Part shown: positions 15,056 to 23,060 of the stretch, in pieces
Layout: each line of letters opens with the position of its first letter
How positions within the stretch are numbered: the first letter of the stretch is position 1
Source: Alphaproteobacteria bacterium
GTDB taxonomy: Bacteria > Pseudomonadota > Alphaproteobacteria > Caulobacterales > Parvularculaceae
Direction of reading: 5' to 3'
Assembly: GCA_030426465.1 (NCBI GenBank)
Contig: JAUHYK010000035.1
Coordinates: forward strand, 1-43,019
Length of the DNA stretch: 43,019 nucleotides
The notes under the pieces: model-generated
What the model was told of the DNA's origin: nothing
Database searches by the model: none
What the model saw: only the letters and a program-made list of their open reading frames with translations
Translations under genes and position numbers: made by a program

Positions 15056-16867
15056 ATGCTTGATCGCCGCACCCTGATGAAGGCGGCGGGCGGCGGCGGC
15101 CTTCTCGCCGCCGCCGGTCTCTTGCCCGCATGGGCTCGCAGCGCCAATAACGGCAATATCGGTCTTTCGCAACTCAGCGGTAATAACTTCGATCTCGTGA
15201 TCGGCCGAACCCCGGTACGCATCGCCGGAAAAGCCGGAACCGCCGTTACGATCAACGGAACGGTCCCTGCACCGCTGCTGCGATGGAAAGAAGGCGAGAC
15301 GGTGACCTTGAACGTCACCAATCGCCTGGCGGAGGATACGTCTATCCATTGGCACGGGGTTCTTGTCCCCAATCCGATGGACGGCGTGCCGGGCATCGCC
15401 TTTCCGGGCATCAAACCCGGCGAGACCTTCACCTACCGCTTTGAAGTCCCGCAGGCCGGCACCTACTGGTATCATTCCCATTCAGGACTTCAGGAACAGC
15501 TCGGCCATTACGGTCCGCTGATTCTCGACCCCGCCGGCGCCGATCCAATATCGGCGGATCGCGAATATGTTCTGGTTCTATCGGACTGGTCGTTCACCGA
15601 TCCCCATCGCATCTTCGCCAAGCTGAAAAAGCAGAGCGATAGTTTCAACTTTCAGGAGCGCACCGTCGGCGACTTTATAAAAGACGCCGGCGAGATGGGC
15701 CTCGGCGCGGCGTTCAAGGAGCGCGCCATGTGGGGCGCCATGCGCATGAGCCCCGCGGACATCGCTGACGTGACTGGGAGCACGTATCATTATCTCATCA
15801 ACGGTCATGCGCCCGGAGACAACTGGACGGCGGTTTTCAAACAAGGCGAGCGCATCCGATTGCGGATCATCAACGCCTCGGCAATGTCGATCCTCAATTT
15901 CCGCATCCCCGGACTGCCGATGACCGTCGTGCAGGCGGACGGGCTTAATATAAAACCTGTCGAAACTGACGAATTCCAGATCGGCGTCGCTGAAACCTAC
16001 GACGTTATCGTCACGCCGAACCGCGAGCGCGCCTATGCGATCGTCGCCGAATCAATAGACCGCTTCGGCCAAGGCGTCGCGACGCTGGCGCCTCGGCCGG
16101 GCATGCGCGCCGAAGCGCCGTTACTGCGCGAGCGCCCCACATTAACGATGAAAGACATGGGAATGAACCATGGCGCGATGGGCGGCATGGCAATGGACTC
16201 CGGTTCTTCCGCCGGCGACCAAATGGATCATGGCGACCATCAAATGCACGGTATGGATCATGGCTCAGGTGACAAGATGAGTGAAATGCCGGCTCATCAG
16301 GGCAACGATATGGGCGGCGACATGCAACAGCATTCGCATAAACGCGGCGTTGGCGTCGACAGCGTCGCAATGGCGCCGACAAATCGGCTGGACGAACCCG
16401 GGCTTGGCCTGGAAGACGTCCCGCACCGCACGCTGCGCTATTCGCAGCTGCGCAGTCTTGATCCCAATCCCGACACGCGTGCGCCGGAACGCGAGATCGA
16501 AATCCACCTGACCGGCAATATGGAGCGCTTCATGTGGTCGTTCGACGGACTGAAGTTTTCTGAAGTCGTCGACCCGATCGTATTCTACGAGGGCGAACGC
16601 GTCCGGTTGACCATGGTCAACGACACGATGATGACGCATCCGATCCATCTGCACGGCATGTTCTTCGATATCGTCAATGGCGCGGAAACAGACAAGCCGA
16701 GAAAGCACACAATCAATGTCAAACCGGGCGAGAAACTGTCGGTCGATATTACGGCGGACGCGCTCGGCGACTGGGCGTTTCATTGTCATCTGCTTTATCA
16801 CATGCACGCCGGCATGATGCAGGTCGTTTCGGTGCGTCCTCAGAAAATGGCGGAGGCGGCGCAATGA
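15056..16867 (+). CDS. copA: CopA-family multicopper oxidase (periplasmic copper resistance)
   Basis: This is a 603-aa periplasmic multicopper oxidase, thought to oxidise Cu(I) to the less toxic Cu(II) and bind copper. The ATG at 15056 follows AGGAGA; the open frame extends further upstream but lacks a signal there. A twin-arginine signal is present (RRTLMK at 4-9, then a hydrophobic run to about residue 28). Copper-site motifs are HWHG (98-101), YHSHSG (139-144), HPIHLHG and, near the end, HCHLLYHMHAGM with C577, H582 and M587 as the T1 ligands. A Met/His-rich insert (16150-16330; repeats such as MDHGDHQMHGMDHG) probably binds Cu(I). The gene overlaps copB by ATGA. This CopA is the PcoA/CopA oxidase, not a P-type ATPase. 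Confidence 0.96.
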   Translation: MLDRRTLMKAAGGGGLLAAAGLLPAWARSANNGNIGLSQLSGNNFDLVIGRTPVRIAGKAGTAVTINGTVPAPLLRWKEGETVTLNVTNRLAEDTSIHWHGVLVPNPMDGVPGIAFPGIKPGETFTYRFEVPQAGTYWYHSHSGLQEQLGHYGPLILDPAGADPISADREYVLVLSDWSFTDPHRIFAKLKKQSDSFNFQERTVGDFIKDAGEMGLGAAFKERAMWGAMRMSPADIADVTGSTYHYLINGHAPGDNWTAVFKQGERIRLRIINASAMSILNFRIPGLPMTVVQADGLNIKPVETDEFQIGVAETYDVIVTPNRERAYAIVAESIDRFGQGVATLAPRPGMRAEAPLLRERPTLTMKDMGMNHGAMGGMAMDSGSSAGDQMDHGDHQMHGMDHGSGDKMSEMPAHQGNDMGGDMQQHSHKRGVGVDSVAMAPTNRLDEPGLGLEDVPHRTLRYSQLRSLDPNPDTRAPEREIEIHLTGNMERFMWSFDGLKFSEVVDPIVFYEGERVRLTMVNDTMMTHPIHLHGMFFDIVNGAETDKPRKHTINVKPGEKLSVDITADALGDWAFHCHLLYHMHAGMMQVVSVRPQKMAEAAQ

Positions 16868-17649
16868 AACGCACCTTCGCCGCGTTTGTGACTATCGCTA
16901 TTCTTGGAAGCTCATCAGCGTTCGGACAGTCTGGAACCTGGTCCGCCGCCGAAGATTATTACGATCCCGTAGAAATGCGCGAGGCCAAAGCCATGGTTCA
17001 GCATGAAATGGGCGCGGGAACGACGTGGTTCGTCATGGGCGATCGACTTGAGTATCGCTCGAACGGCGGCGATCCTGTCCTGCTCTGGGACGCGCAAGGA
17101 TGGTATGGGGGCGACATCAACAAGTTTTGGCTAAAAACCGAAGGCGAATACGATTTCAAAAGAGATTCATTCGAGGAAGCCGAAGCGCAGGCGCTTTGGT
17201 CTCGGGCGATTACGCGATATTTCGACCTCCAGGCGGGGCTGCGCCATGATTTCGCGCCGGGCGACGATCGCAACTTCGCCGTTCTCGGCGTGCAGGGCCT
17301 CGCCCCATATCTCTTTGAAATCGACAGCGCCGTCTTCGTCAGCGGCGATGGCGACGTTTCCGCCCGCATCGAGGCGGAATACGAGTTCATGTTGACGCAG
17401 CGCCTAATTCTTCAGCCGCGCACGGAGCTGAATTTCGCGGTGCAGGACGTTCCTGAATATGGCGTCGGAAGCGGTCTGTCGACCGCGGAAGTGGGCGCGC
17501 GCCTCAGATACGAATTCAAGCGTGAATTTGCGCCCTATGTCGGCGTTTCATGGACGCGGTCAGTTGGCGAAACCGCGGACTTCGTGCGCCTCGATGGCGA
17601 AAATCCGTCGAACATTTCATTCGTCGCCGGTGTCAGATTCTGGTTTTAG
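16864..17649 (+). CDS. copB: CopB-family outer-membrane copper resistance protein
   Basis: This is a 261-aa protein. The ATG at 16864 overlaps the copA stop. A signal peptide covers residues 1-22. The mature part starts near the conserved WSAAEDYYDPVEMREA, then WFVMGDRLEY, WDAQGWYGGDINKFWLKTEGEY and RYFDLQAGLRHD, ending in beta-strand repeats and GVRFWF, a C-terminal Phe typical of outer-membrane barrels. The protein lacks the long Met/His-rich N-terminal repeats of PcoB/CopB from Pseudomonas and E. coli and is close to the core domain only. It is thought to bind copper and act with CopA in the outer membrane. Confidence 0.93.
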   Translation: MKRTFAAFVTIAILGSSSAFGQSGTWSAAEDYYDPVEMREAKAMVQHEMGAGTTWFVMGDRLEYRSNGGDPVLLWDAQGWYGGDINKFWLKTEGEYDFKRDSFEEAEAQALWSRAITRYFDLQAGLRHDFAPGDDRNFAVLGVQGLAPYLFEIDSAVFVSGDGDVSARIEAEYEFMLTQRLILQPRTELNFAVQDVPEYGVGSGLSTAEVGARLRYEFKREFAPYVGVSWTRSVGETADFVRLDGENPSNISFVAGVRFWF

Positions 17650-17661
17650 AGAGGGAAAGCA

Positions 17662-18693
17662 ATGGAAAACTTGATCGAACCCAACATCCACCCGGTGCTG
17701 GTGCATTTTGCCTATGCGTTGACCGTTACTGGCGCGATAAGCATGCTGATTGTGTCGTTTGCGCCTGCAGGAGGCTGGCGTGATACGCTTAAAGTCGCAG
17801 CCGACTGGATGCTCGGGCTCGGCGCTGCAGCAATAATCCTGACAATCGCCGCAGGATTTCAGGCCTATTATTCAGTCAATCACGACGGCCCGTCTCACGC
17901 GGCGATGACCGTCCACCGCAACTGGGCGGTTCCCACCGGCGCGGTCATCCTTGTTCTCGCGATCTGGCGATGGACAAAGCGCGATGACCGTCCGTCAATT
18001 CTGTTCTCGCTTTTTCTCCTTCTCGCCGCCATTTCACTATCCGTTACAGCTTGGAGAGGCGGAAACCTTGTCTACGGGCATGGTCTTGGCGTTTCGCGCA
18101 TGCCTATGGTCACCGGCGAAGGACACGACCACGAGCACGCGCCGGGTCAGGGCCACGGCGATGAATCCGAAGGTGAAAAGCACGAAGGCGGTCATGACCA
18201 TGAGGGAACGGATGATCATGAACACGACGGGGACGCTGCGGCTCTACAGACCGATGAATCATCTGCAGCAACGTCCGTTGCTGCGTTCGACGCAGACAAT
18301 TACCCGTCGACGCCGGAGGCGGTCGTTAACGCCTATGCCGCAGCGTTAAGAGCGAAGGACGAGGCCGCGGTTCGCGCGCTATTGTCGCCAAATGTGATCA
18401 TCGCAGAAGGGGGCGGTGCTGAACGTTCTTTAAACGAATACGCCCGCCATCACATGCCGGCGGATATGGCCTTTACGGCGGCTGTCGACTTCACGCTGAA
18501 GAAACGCGACGTCATCGACGGCGATGATCTGGCGACCGTTATTTCGGAATCTCAAATTCATGGCTCTTATAAAGGCGAAACGATTCACTCTCGCATGATG
18601 GAAACCATGGTGCTGGGCCGTGAAAACGATCGCTGGCGGATTATTCATATTCATTGGTCTTCCGCGCCGATTACGGGGGACCATGAGCATTGA
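17662..18693 (+). CDS. Fusion protein: DUF2231-like membrane domain, His-rich linker, NTF2/SnoaL-like domain
   Basis: This 343-aa protein has three distinct parts. Residues 1-132 form a four-helix membrane domain starting NIHPVLVHFAYAL, the usual DUF2231 opening, with HDGPSHAAMTVHRNWA between helices. Residues 152-190 are a His/Asp/Glu/Gly linker (GHDHEHAPGQGHG, HEGGHDHEGTDDHEHDG) that should bind metal. Residues 213-343 read as an NTF2/SnoaL-like cone domain (TPEAVVNAYAAALRAKDEAAVRALLSPNVIIAEGG, then RIIHIHWSSAP), ending DHEH. The function is not known; membrane-tethered metal sensing or binding is inference. It follows copB by 12 bp and overlaps the APC permease start by one base (TGATG). 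Confidence 0.78.
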   Translation: MENLIEPNIHPVLVHFAYALTVTGAISMLIVSFAPAGGWRDTLKVAADWMLGLGAAAIILTIAAGFQAYYSVNHDGPSHAAMTVHRNWAVPTGAVILVLAIWRWTKRDDRPSILFSLFLLLAAISLSVTAWRGGNLVYGHGLGVSRMPMVTGEGHDHEHAPGQGHGDESEGEKHEGGHDHEGTDDHEHDGDAAALQTDESSAATSVAAFDADNYPSTPEAVVNAYAAALRAKDEAAVRALLSPNVIIAEGGGAERSLNEYARHHMPADMAFTAAVDFTLKKRDVIDGDDLATVISESQIHGSYKGETIHSRMMETMVLGRENDRWRIIHIHWSSAPITGDHEH

Positions 18694-20012
18694 TGGCGGA
18701 AACTCAGGAAAACAACAGGTCAAGCAAATATAAAAAAGGAAGTTTAAGTCTTGGCGGCGCGGTCGCCATGGGCACCGGCGTCATGATCGGCGCCGGTATC
18801 TTTGCGCTGACCGGCCAGGTCGCCGAATTTGCAGGACCGCTTTTTCCCGCGGCTTTCTTCGTCGCCGCGATAATCAGCGCATTCAGCGCTTACACTTATA
18901 TAAAAGTGTCGAGCCGGTATCCGTCGGCAGGCGGCATCGCGATGATCTTGCATAAGGCGTATGGGCATTCGGTCACGACCGGCGCATGCGCAATGCTGAT
19001 GGCGTTTTCAATGGTGATCAACGAGAGCCTGGTCGCCCGCACTTTCGGAACTTACACCGCGCAACTGTTTCAGGCCGACCAACGCTCTTTTCTTGTTCCT
19101 GAACTTGCTGTCAGCCTGATCGTCTTTGTCTTCCTTCTGAATCTGGCTGGCAATAAATATATCGGCGCGGTATCGAAACTTGCCGCGATTTTGAAAGTGG
19201 GCGGCATTCTGGCCTTCGCCGGCGCCGGACTTTGGGCCTCCGGAATCTCTTTTGAAGCAGCTTCATCAGCCTCCGGCGAATATACTGCTGGCGGTTTTCT
19301 GGCGGGCGTCGCCCTCGCCATTCTCGCTTATAAAGGCTTCACGACAATCACGAACAGCGGCGGCGAGGTGAAAAACCCGACACGCAATGTCGGGCGCGCC
19401 ATCATGATCTCACTTGGCGTCTGCCTCATTGTCTATCTGGCTGTGGTCTTCGCCGTCGGGTCGTCGCTCTCGATTGATGAGATCGTCGCGGCCAAGGACT
19501 ATTCGCTGGCCGAAGCCGCGCGGCCAACGCTCGGCGAGAATGGCGTCGTTTTCACTGTCGTCATTGCGATCATTGCAACCGCGTCCGGCGTCTTAGCAAG
19601 CGTCTTTGCGGTCTCGCGCATGCTTGCCATGCTGACGGAAATGAAGCTTATCCCGCACAGCCATTTCGGCATGCCAGGACGTATTCAGCAACATACGCTG
19701 GTTTACACCGTCGTTCTGGCCGCGCTCCTTGCTGTCTTTTTCGATCTCAGCCGCATCGCGTCGCTTGGCGCCATTTTCTATCTAGTGATGGATATTGCGA
19801 TTCATTGGGGCGTGTTTCGACGCCTTCGTCGCGATGTCGATGCAAAGGGCTGGATTTTGATGTCCGCGATCTTATTGGACGCCATCGTCCTTGGGGCGTT
19901 TGTCTGGATCAAGGCTTCAATCGACCCCTTGATTGTCTGGGCAGGCGCGGCCGGGATCGTCGTCATCTTCGTCTTTGAGGGTTTTTATCTGCGCCGAGCA
20001 CGGAATAAGTAG
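18693..20012 (+). CDS. APC-superfamily amino acid/cation permease
   Basis: This is a 439-aa integral membrane protein with about 12 TM helices. It opens with SLSLGGAVAMGTGVMIGAGIFALTGQVAE, the unwound-TM1 GxG signature of the amino acid-polyamine-organocation superfamily. The TM6 region (GFLAGVALAILAYKGFTTITNSGGEVKNPTRNVGRAI) is also typical. I chose the ATG at 18693 (stop-start overlap TGATG); a TTG one codon earlier is also possible. It is the last gene before the second CsoR operator and shares a transcript with the copper genes by spacing. The substrate is not evident. Export or uptake of an amino acid or polyamine during copper stress is possible. Confidence 0.88.
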   Translation: MAETQENNRSSKYKKGSLSLGGAVAMGTGVMIGAGIFALTGQVAEFAGPLFPAAFFVAAIISAFSAYTYIKVSSRYPSAGGIAMILHKAYGHSVTTGACAMLMAFSMVINESLVARTFGTYTAQLFQADQRSFLVPELAVSLIVFVFLLNLAGNKYIGAVSKLAAILKVGGILAFAGAGLWASGISFEAASSASGEYTAGGFLAGVALAILAYKGFTTITNSGGEVKNPTRNVGRAIMISLGVCLIVYLAVVFAVGSSLSIDEIVAAKDYSLAEAARPTLGENGVVFTVVIAIIATASGVLASVFAVSRMLAMLTEMKLIPHSHFGMPGRIQQHTLVYTVVLAALLAVFFDLSRIASLGAIFYLVMDIAIHWGVFRRLRRDVDAKGWILMSAILLDAIVLGAFVWIKASIDPLIVWAGAAGIVVIFVFEGFYLRRARNK

Positions 20013-20031
20013 ACCACCTTAGCTGGAGGTC

Positions 20032-20061
20032 TTGACAATACCCCCCTAGGGTATATATGCT
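20032..20061 (+). promoter_or_regulatory. CsoR-type operator within a TTGACA/TATGCT promoter
   Basis: A consensus -35 TTGACA (20032-20037) is followed by the dyad ATACCCCCCTAGGGTAT (20038-20054), which fills the spacer completely, and then a -10 TATGCT (20056-20061). The arms ATACCC and GGGTAT match those of the operator beside csoR. It lies 68 bp upstream of the DUF5676 gene at 20130. The layout predicts copper-inducible transcription of the DUF5676, methyltransferase, DUF4396 and Spy-like genes. Confidence 0.82.
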
Positions 20062-20129
20062 AAGCATCAGTAGCGTTGTGACGAGCGCGGAAAAATCTCT
20101 GCGCACTCCAACTAGCGAAGGAGGCGGCG

Positions 20130-20438
20130 ATGCGAGTCGTTCCTACAGGCCATGCATTATCCTTGTTTCTCATCATCACTTTCACGCTCTGCATACTTTG
20201 GGGTTTGGCGACGCCAGCAAGCATGCACATGCATCAAGCGTGGGAACCGTTATTGCCCGGATTCCGTTTTATCTCGTTTCCGAGCTTCCTGATCGGCGCT
20301 GTCGAAACCTACGCCTATGGGTGGTACGCTGCGCTCGTCTTTGTCCCGCTGTACAATCTGTTCAACCGATCCGGAGCAGTTGCGGCTCAAAAGAAAGAAA
20401 CCCCCGGCCCAGCCTCACGGTCATGCTGCAGCGAATAA
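20130..20438 (+). CDS. DUF5676-like small inner-membrane protein (1 of 2)
   Basis: This is a 102-aa protein with two predicted TM helices. The ATG at 20130 follows GAAGGAGG. The pattern ALSLFLIITFTLCILWGLATP, a short His/Met loop (MHMHQAWEPLLPGF), then SFLIGAVETYAYGWYAALVFVPLYNLFNR matches the small family called DUF5676. A close structural relative is at 33634-33933 (shared GWYxALVFxPxYNxF ending). The C-terminus ends SCCSE, a possible metal ligand pair. It is the first gene downstream of the second CsoR operator. The family has no assigned function but is recurrent in copper and mercury islands. Confidence 0.75.
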   Translation: MRVVPTGHALSLFLIITFTLCILWGLATPASMHMHQAWEPLLPGFRFISFPSFLIGAVETYAYGWYAALVFVPLYNLFNRSGAVAAQKKETPGPASRSCCSE

Positions 20439-20501
20439 ATCGCCGCGAGCGTTACGGGCGATTTCAGCGGCGGCCGTAAAGATACAGGTTGAAATAAAGT
20501 C

Positions 20502-21185
20502 ATGCGTCTTGAAGCCATGCCCCCGCCAGCACGAGCCTATACGCCGCCGCTGGGCCATAAAATCCTGACGCCCTTTTATGACCTGGCGATTGGACTTCTG
20601 ACGCGCGAAGGCGTGTGGCGCAAAGTTCTTATCGAAAACATTGCGCCCAATGATGGCGAAAGGATCGTCGATGTCGGCTCTGGAACCGGAAGCCTCGCGG
20701 TCGCACTGTTAAGCCGTGTGCCGCATCTTCAATATCTTGGCGTCGATCCCGATGCGGACGCAACAGAAAGGGCAACAGCAAAGCTCGCCGCTGAAGGTTT
20801 ACGCGCAGAATTCAATGTCGGCTTCTTCGAGGCCGACAATCTTGCCGGCATACCGAACAAAATCGTCAGTTCGCTCGTTTTGCACCAAGTCCCGCTCATG
20901 GAAAAAAGGCGGATCATCGAAAACATGTACGCCGCCCTGCCCGCCAACGGAACTGTTCACATTGCCGACTATGGCGAACAGACATCCGTTCTCGCGCGCG
21001 CATTGTTTCGCATGACGGTGCAGGCGCTTGACGGCATTGACAACACGCAATCCAACGCGGAGGGCGTCATCCCGGAACTATTGAGCGCGGCTGGCTTTTC
21101 GGACGTATCGGAACGCTCGCGGATCTGGACGTTGACTGGAACAATTTCAATCTATCAGGCCCGAAAGCGGGCTCCATCGCCATAA
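20502..21185 (+). CDS. Class I SAM-dependent methyltransferase
   Basis: This is a 227-aa soluble protein with a Rossmann-like methyltransferase fold. SAM motif I is IVDVGSGTGSLA (55-66), motif II YLGVDPDADA follows about 20 residues later, and a motif III-like LHQVP segment is present. The C-terminal region (TVQALDGIDNTQSNAEGVIPELLSAAGFSDVSE) is typical of small-molecule or quinone-type methyltransferases. The start at 20502 is supported by the N-terminal helix RAYTPPLGHKILTPFYDLAIGLLT. It sits between DUF5676 and DUF4396 behind a CsoR operator. The substrate is unknown; no Cys cluster like that of the arsenite methyltransferase ArsM is visible, so arsenic methylation is not supported. Confidence 0.85.
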   Translation: MRLEAMPPPARAYTPPLGHKILTPFYDLAIGLLTREGVWRKVLIENIAPNDGERIVDVGSGTGSLAVALLSRVPHLQYLGVDPDADATERATAKLAAEGLRAEFNVGFFEADNLAGIPNKIVSSLVLHQVPLMEKRRIIENMYAALPANGTVHIADYGEQTSVLARALFRMTVQALDGIDNTQSNAEGVIPELLSAAGFSDVSERSRIWTLTGTISIYQARKRAPSP

Positions 21186-21232
21186 GTCGCGCAAGACATT
21201 GTCCGCGCTGATGAAGAAGAAAGGATACCCAA

Positions 21233-21691
21233 ATGGCGGATCATTCTCATCACGCCCACTCGCATGGCGCAAATCCGATAATCACGTCGGCCCAGGCGAC
21301 ATGGCATTGCCTGACAGGCTGCGTTATCGGCGAGACTCTTGGCCTCATCATAGGCGTAACGCTCGGCCTTGGCGTCTGGACGACAATGGGGTTGGCGACG
21401 GGGCTTTCCTATATTTCCGGTTTTACGCTTGGCGTGCTTCCCGTCATGCGCCGCGAGAAGAGAAGCTTCTGGCAGGCTTTGCAGATCATCTGGATTGGAG
21501 AAGCCGTCTCCATCGGCGTGATGGAGATCGCCATGAACGCGGCCGATTACTACATGGGCGGCGTCAACGCCGGATCGGTGTTTGAGCCTGTCTTCTGGTA
21601 TGGGCTGGCGGTCGCCATTCCGGCAGGCTTTGTCGCCGCCTGGCCTGTCAACTGGTGGCTCCTGCAGCGCAACCTGAAAGCCTGTCACTAA
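21233..21691 (+). CDS. DUF4396-family membrane protein with His-rich N-terminus
   Basis: This is a 152-aa protein with about four TM helices. It opens DHSHHAHSHGANP, followed by ATWHCLTGCVIGETLGLIIGVTLG, which is the conserved start of DUF4396 proteins, with a His-Cys-x3-Cys motif within the first helix. Later segments (GFTLGVLPVMRRE, ALQIIWIGEAVSIGVMEIAMNAAD, AWPVNWWLLQRNLKACH) match the same family. A ribosome-binding site AAAGGA precedes the ATG. It follows the methyltransferase by 47 bp in the CsoR-regulated group. Its biochemical function is unknown; the His/Cys ligands suggest metal binding at the membrane. Confidence 0.85.
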   Translation: MADHSHHAHSHGANPIITSAQATWHCLTGCVIGETLGLIIGVTLGLGVWTTMGLATGLSYISGFTLGVLPVMRREKRSFWQALQIIWIGEAVSIGVMEIAMNAADYYMGGVNAGSVFEPVFWYGLAVAIPAGFVAAWPVNWWLLQRNLKACH

Positions 21692-21812
21692 TTTTCCCAG
21701 CGAATGCCCTTCACGCGGCATCCACGTCGATTTTGAGGGTTCTCGCCTGTTCCTGCGTATTTAAATGCATGGCTGATTTCACATTGGTCCGTTTACACAA
21801 AGGAGCAAAGCT

Positions 21813-22355
21813 ATGAGATGGAAATTAGCGATCGCAGCCATAACGGCGGCTGCAGCGTTGCCGGTCGCAACTGCGATGGCCGATCCGTCGCATCACCCGG
21901 CCTCAAAAGACCAGATGACGCAGGAAACTAGCGGCATGGGGGAGACGATGGGCGGCGGCATGATGGACTGCCCGATGCACGGAATGATGAGTCAGCAAAA
22001 TCCGCGCATGGAAGGACGCCTAGCATTTCTGAAAGCCGAACTCGACATCAAAAAAGGCCAGGAGAAAGCCTGGAACGATTATGCGGCGGCGTTCCGCAGC
22101 AGCCATCAAAGCATGATGGGACGTATTGGAATGATGAGCGGCGGAATGGGAAAAATGGGTATGCAGGCGGAGCCTGGGCCGAAAAAATCCGCTGTCGAAG
22201 CGCTTCAAAATCGAATTCAGATGATGGAAGGCATGCTGCAGTCGCTCAAGGCGCTTGAAGGACCGACAGCGAAGCTTTACGACGCTCTTGACGACACCCA
22301 AAAGGCCACGGCGGACGAACTTCTCGGCATGGGCTGCGGCATGATGCGCATGTAG
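21813..22355 (+). CDS. Spy/CpxP-like (LTXXQ) periplasmic protein
   Basis: This is a 180-aa exported protein. The signal peptide is residues 1-23, and AAGGAG lies before the ATG. The mature chain has a Met/His-rich N-terminus (GMGETMGGGMMDCPMHGMMSQQ) and then long amphipathic helices: RMEGRLAFLKAELDIKKGQEKAWNDYAAAFRSSH and a second repeat near LEGPTAKLYDALDDTQKATADELLGMG. This is the helical hairpin of Spy/CpxP/CnrX-type proteins with LTxxQ-like turns. Such proteins act as periplasmic chaperones or metal sensors. Its high Met count suggests copper binding. It closes the plus-strand copper block; no clear terminator is visible after it. Confidence 0.83.
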   Translation: MRWKLAIAAITAAAALPVATAMADPSHHPASKDQMTQETSGMGETMGGGMMDCPMHGMMSQQNPRMEGRLAFLKAELDIKKGQEKAWNDYAAAFRSSHQSMMGRIGMMSGGMGKMGMQAEPGPKKSAVEALQNRIQMMEGMLQSLKALEGPTAKLYDALDDTQKATADELLGMGCGMMRM

Positions 22356-22757
22356 CCGCCACGAACCGCTGCCGTTATTTAAGCGGATTTGAAGGGCGCT
22401 GTCAGCTAGGCGGGAGAGGTTGTCTATTGGCTTACTGTCATGAGCCGGCCCTCCCAATGCTGATCTATTCGCGCATCGCGCACCCGTCGGCCTTTTCAAA
22501 GTTGTCGCCGCCGTTTGTTTGAGATGTTTTTGTTCAATTCCGTACCTGCGATAGCCGGGACTGCCGGCGCGTCAGGGCTTGCGATATTGCGCATTGGAAG
22601 CCTGCGGTTTAATCCTATTTGATCAAAGTCAAATTCCGGGCGGCGACGGCGTGGTATTGATTATTTTGGCTGGGCACCGACGACTGCGCCATCCTTTCTG
22701 GCGAGGGATAAGCCTCCAAAAGGCGTATTTCTCTTTAGAGGATTGGAGGTAGGCGTC
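22356..22757. other. 402-bp intergenic region upstream of the CnrYXH-like cassette
   Basis: I see no convincing gene here on either strand. The short frames lack ribosome-binding sites and any family resemblance. The main structure is an FNR/FixK-like dyad at 22619-22632. The 130 bp before the start at 22758 should hold the cassette's own promoter, but I could not pick out a definite ECF-type -35/-10 pair. A good GGAGG ribosome-binding site lies at the 3' edge. No strong terminator for the preceding Spy-like gene was found. Confidence 0.5.
22619..22632. promoter_or_regulatory. FNR/FixK-like box TTGAT-CAAA-GTCAA
   Basis: The 14-bp sequence TTGATCAAAGTCAA matches the FNR/FixK/ANR consensus TTGAT-N4-ATCAA with one mismatch in the right half (GTCAA). 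It lies 125 bp upstream of the CnrY-like start and 263 bp after the Spy-like gene. If real, it would link the metal-sigma cassette to oxygen limitation. It is the only such site I noticed in the intergenic regions, so chance is possible. Confidence 0.35.
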
Positions 22758-23060
22758 ATGCCGGATTTGGACGCGTTGCTGCGCAAATATAGGGATCGCA
22801 CCTCTTGCAATCCGCCCGACACCATAGAATTTCGGGTCCTGACGCAGATTCAGGCGGCCGATGCGGCCGCGCCGCTCCAGCTCATCATGCAACCCGCATT
22901 TCGGCCGGCGGCGATGTTCGCCGGACTTGTCATTGGCGTTTTCATCGCGGGCATCGCGCCGGTCCTGACGCCGGCTCATTCCACCGCGGATCTTGGCGTC
23001 TTCGCAACGGATTCGCCTCACCTTGCATCCGCCTGGCTGAACGCGAACTCAAAGCAATGA
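22758..23060 (+). CDS. Small single-pass membrane protein, candidate CnrY-like anti-sigma factor
   Basis: This is a 100-aa protein starting at the ATG behind GGAGG. It has about 45 cytosolic residues (MPDLDALLRKYRDRTSC, then TIEFRVLTQIQAAD), one TM helix (about 50-72) and about 28 periplasmic residues. The sequence alone is not diagnostic. The size (CnrY is about 95 aa), the N-in single-pass topology and the gene order small membrane protein, CnrX-like sensor, ECF sigma match the cnrYXH cassette of Cupriavidus. In that system CnrY holds the sigma factor at the membrane until metal binds CnrX. It overlaps the next gene by ATGA. The anti-sigma role is therefore inference from context. Confidence 0.65.
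   Translation: MPDLDALLRKYRDRTSCNPPDTIEFRVLTQIQAADAAAPLQLIMQPAFRPAAMFAGLVIGVFIAGIAPVLTPAHSTADLGVFATDSPHLASAWLNANSKQ

Noticed and set aside
20502-21185. Arsenite methyltransferase (ArsM) for the SAM methyltransferase
   Set aside because: No conserved Cys set for arsenic is visible and no ars genes lie nearby.
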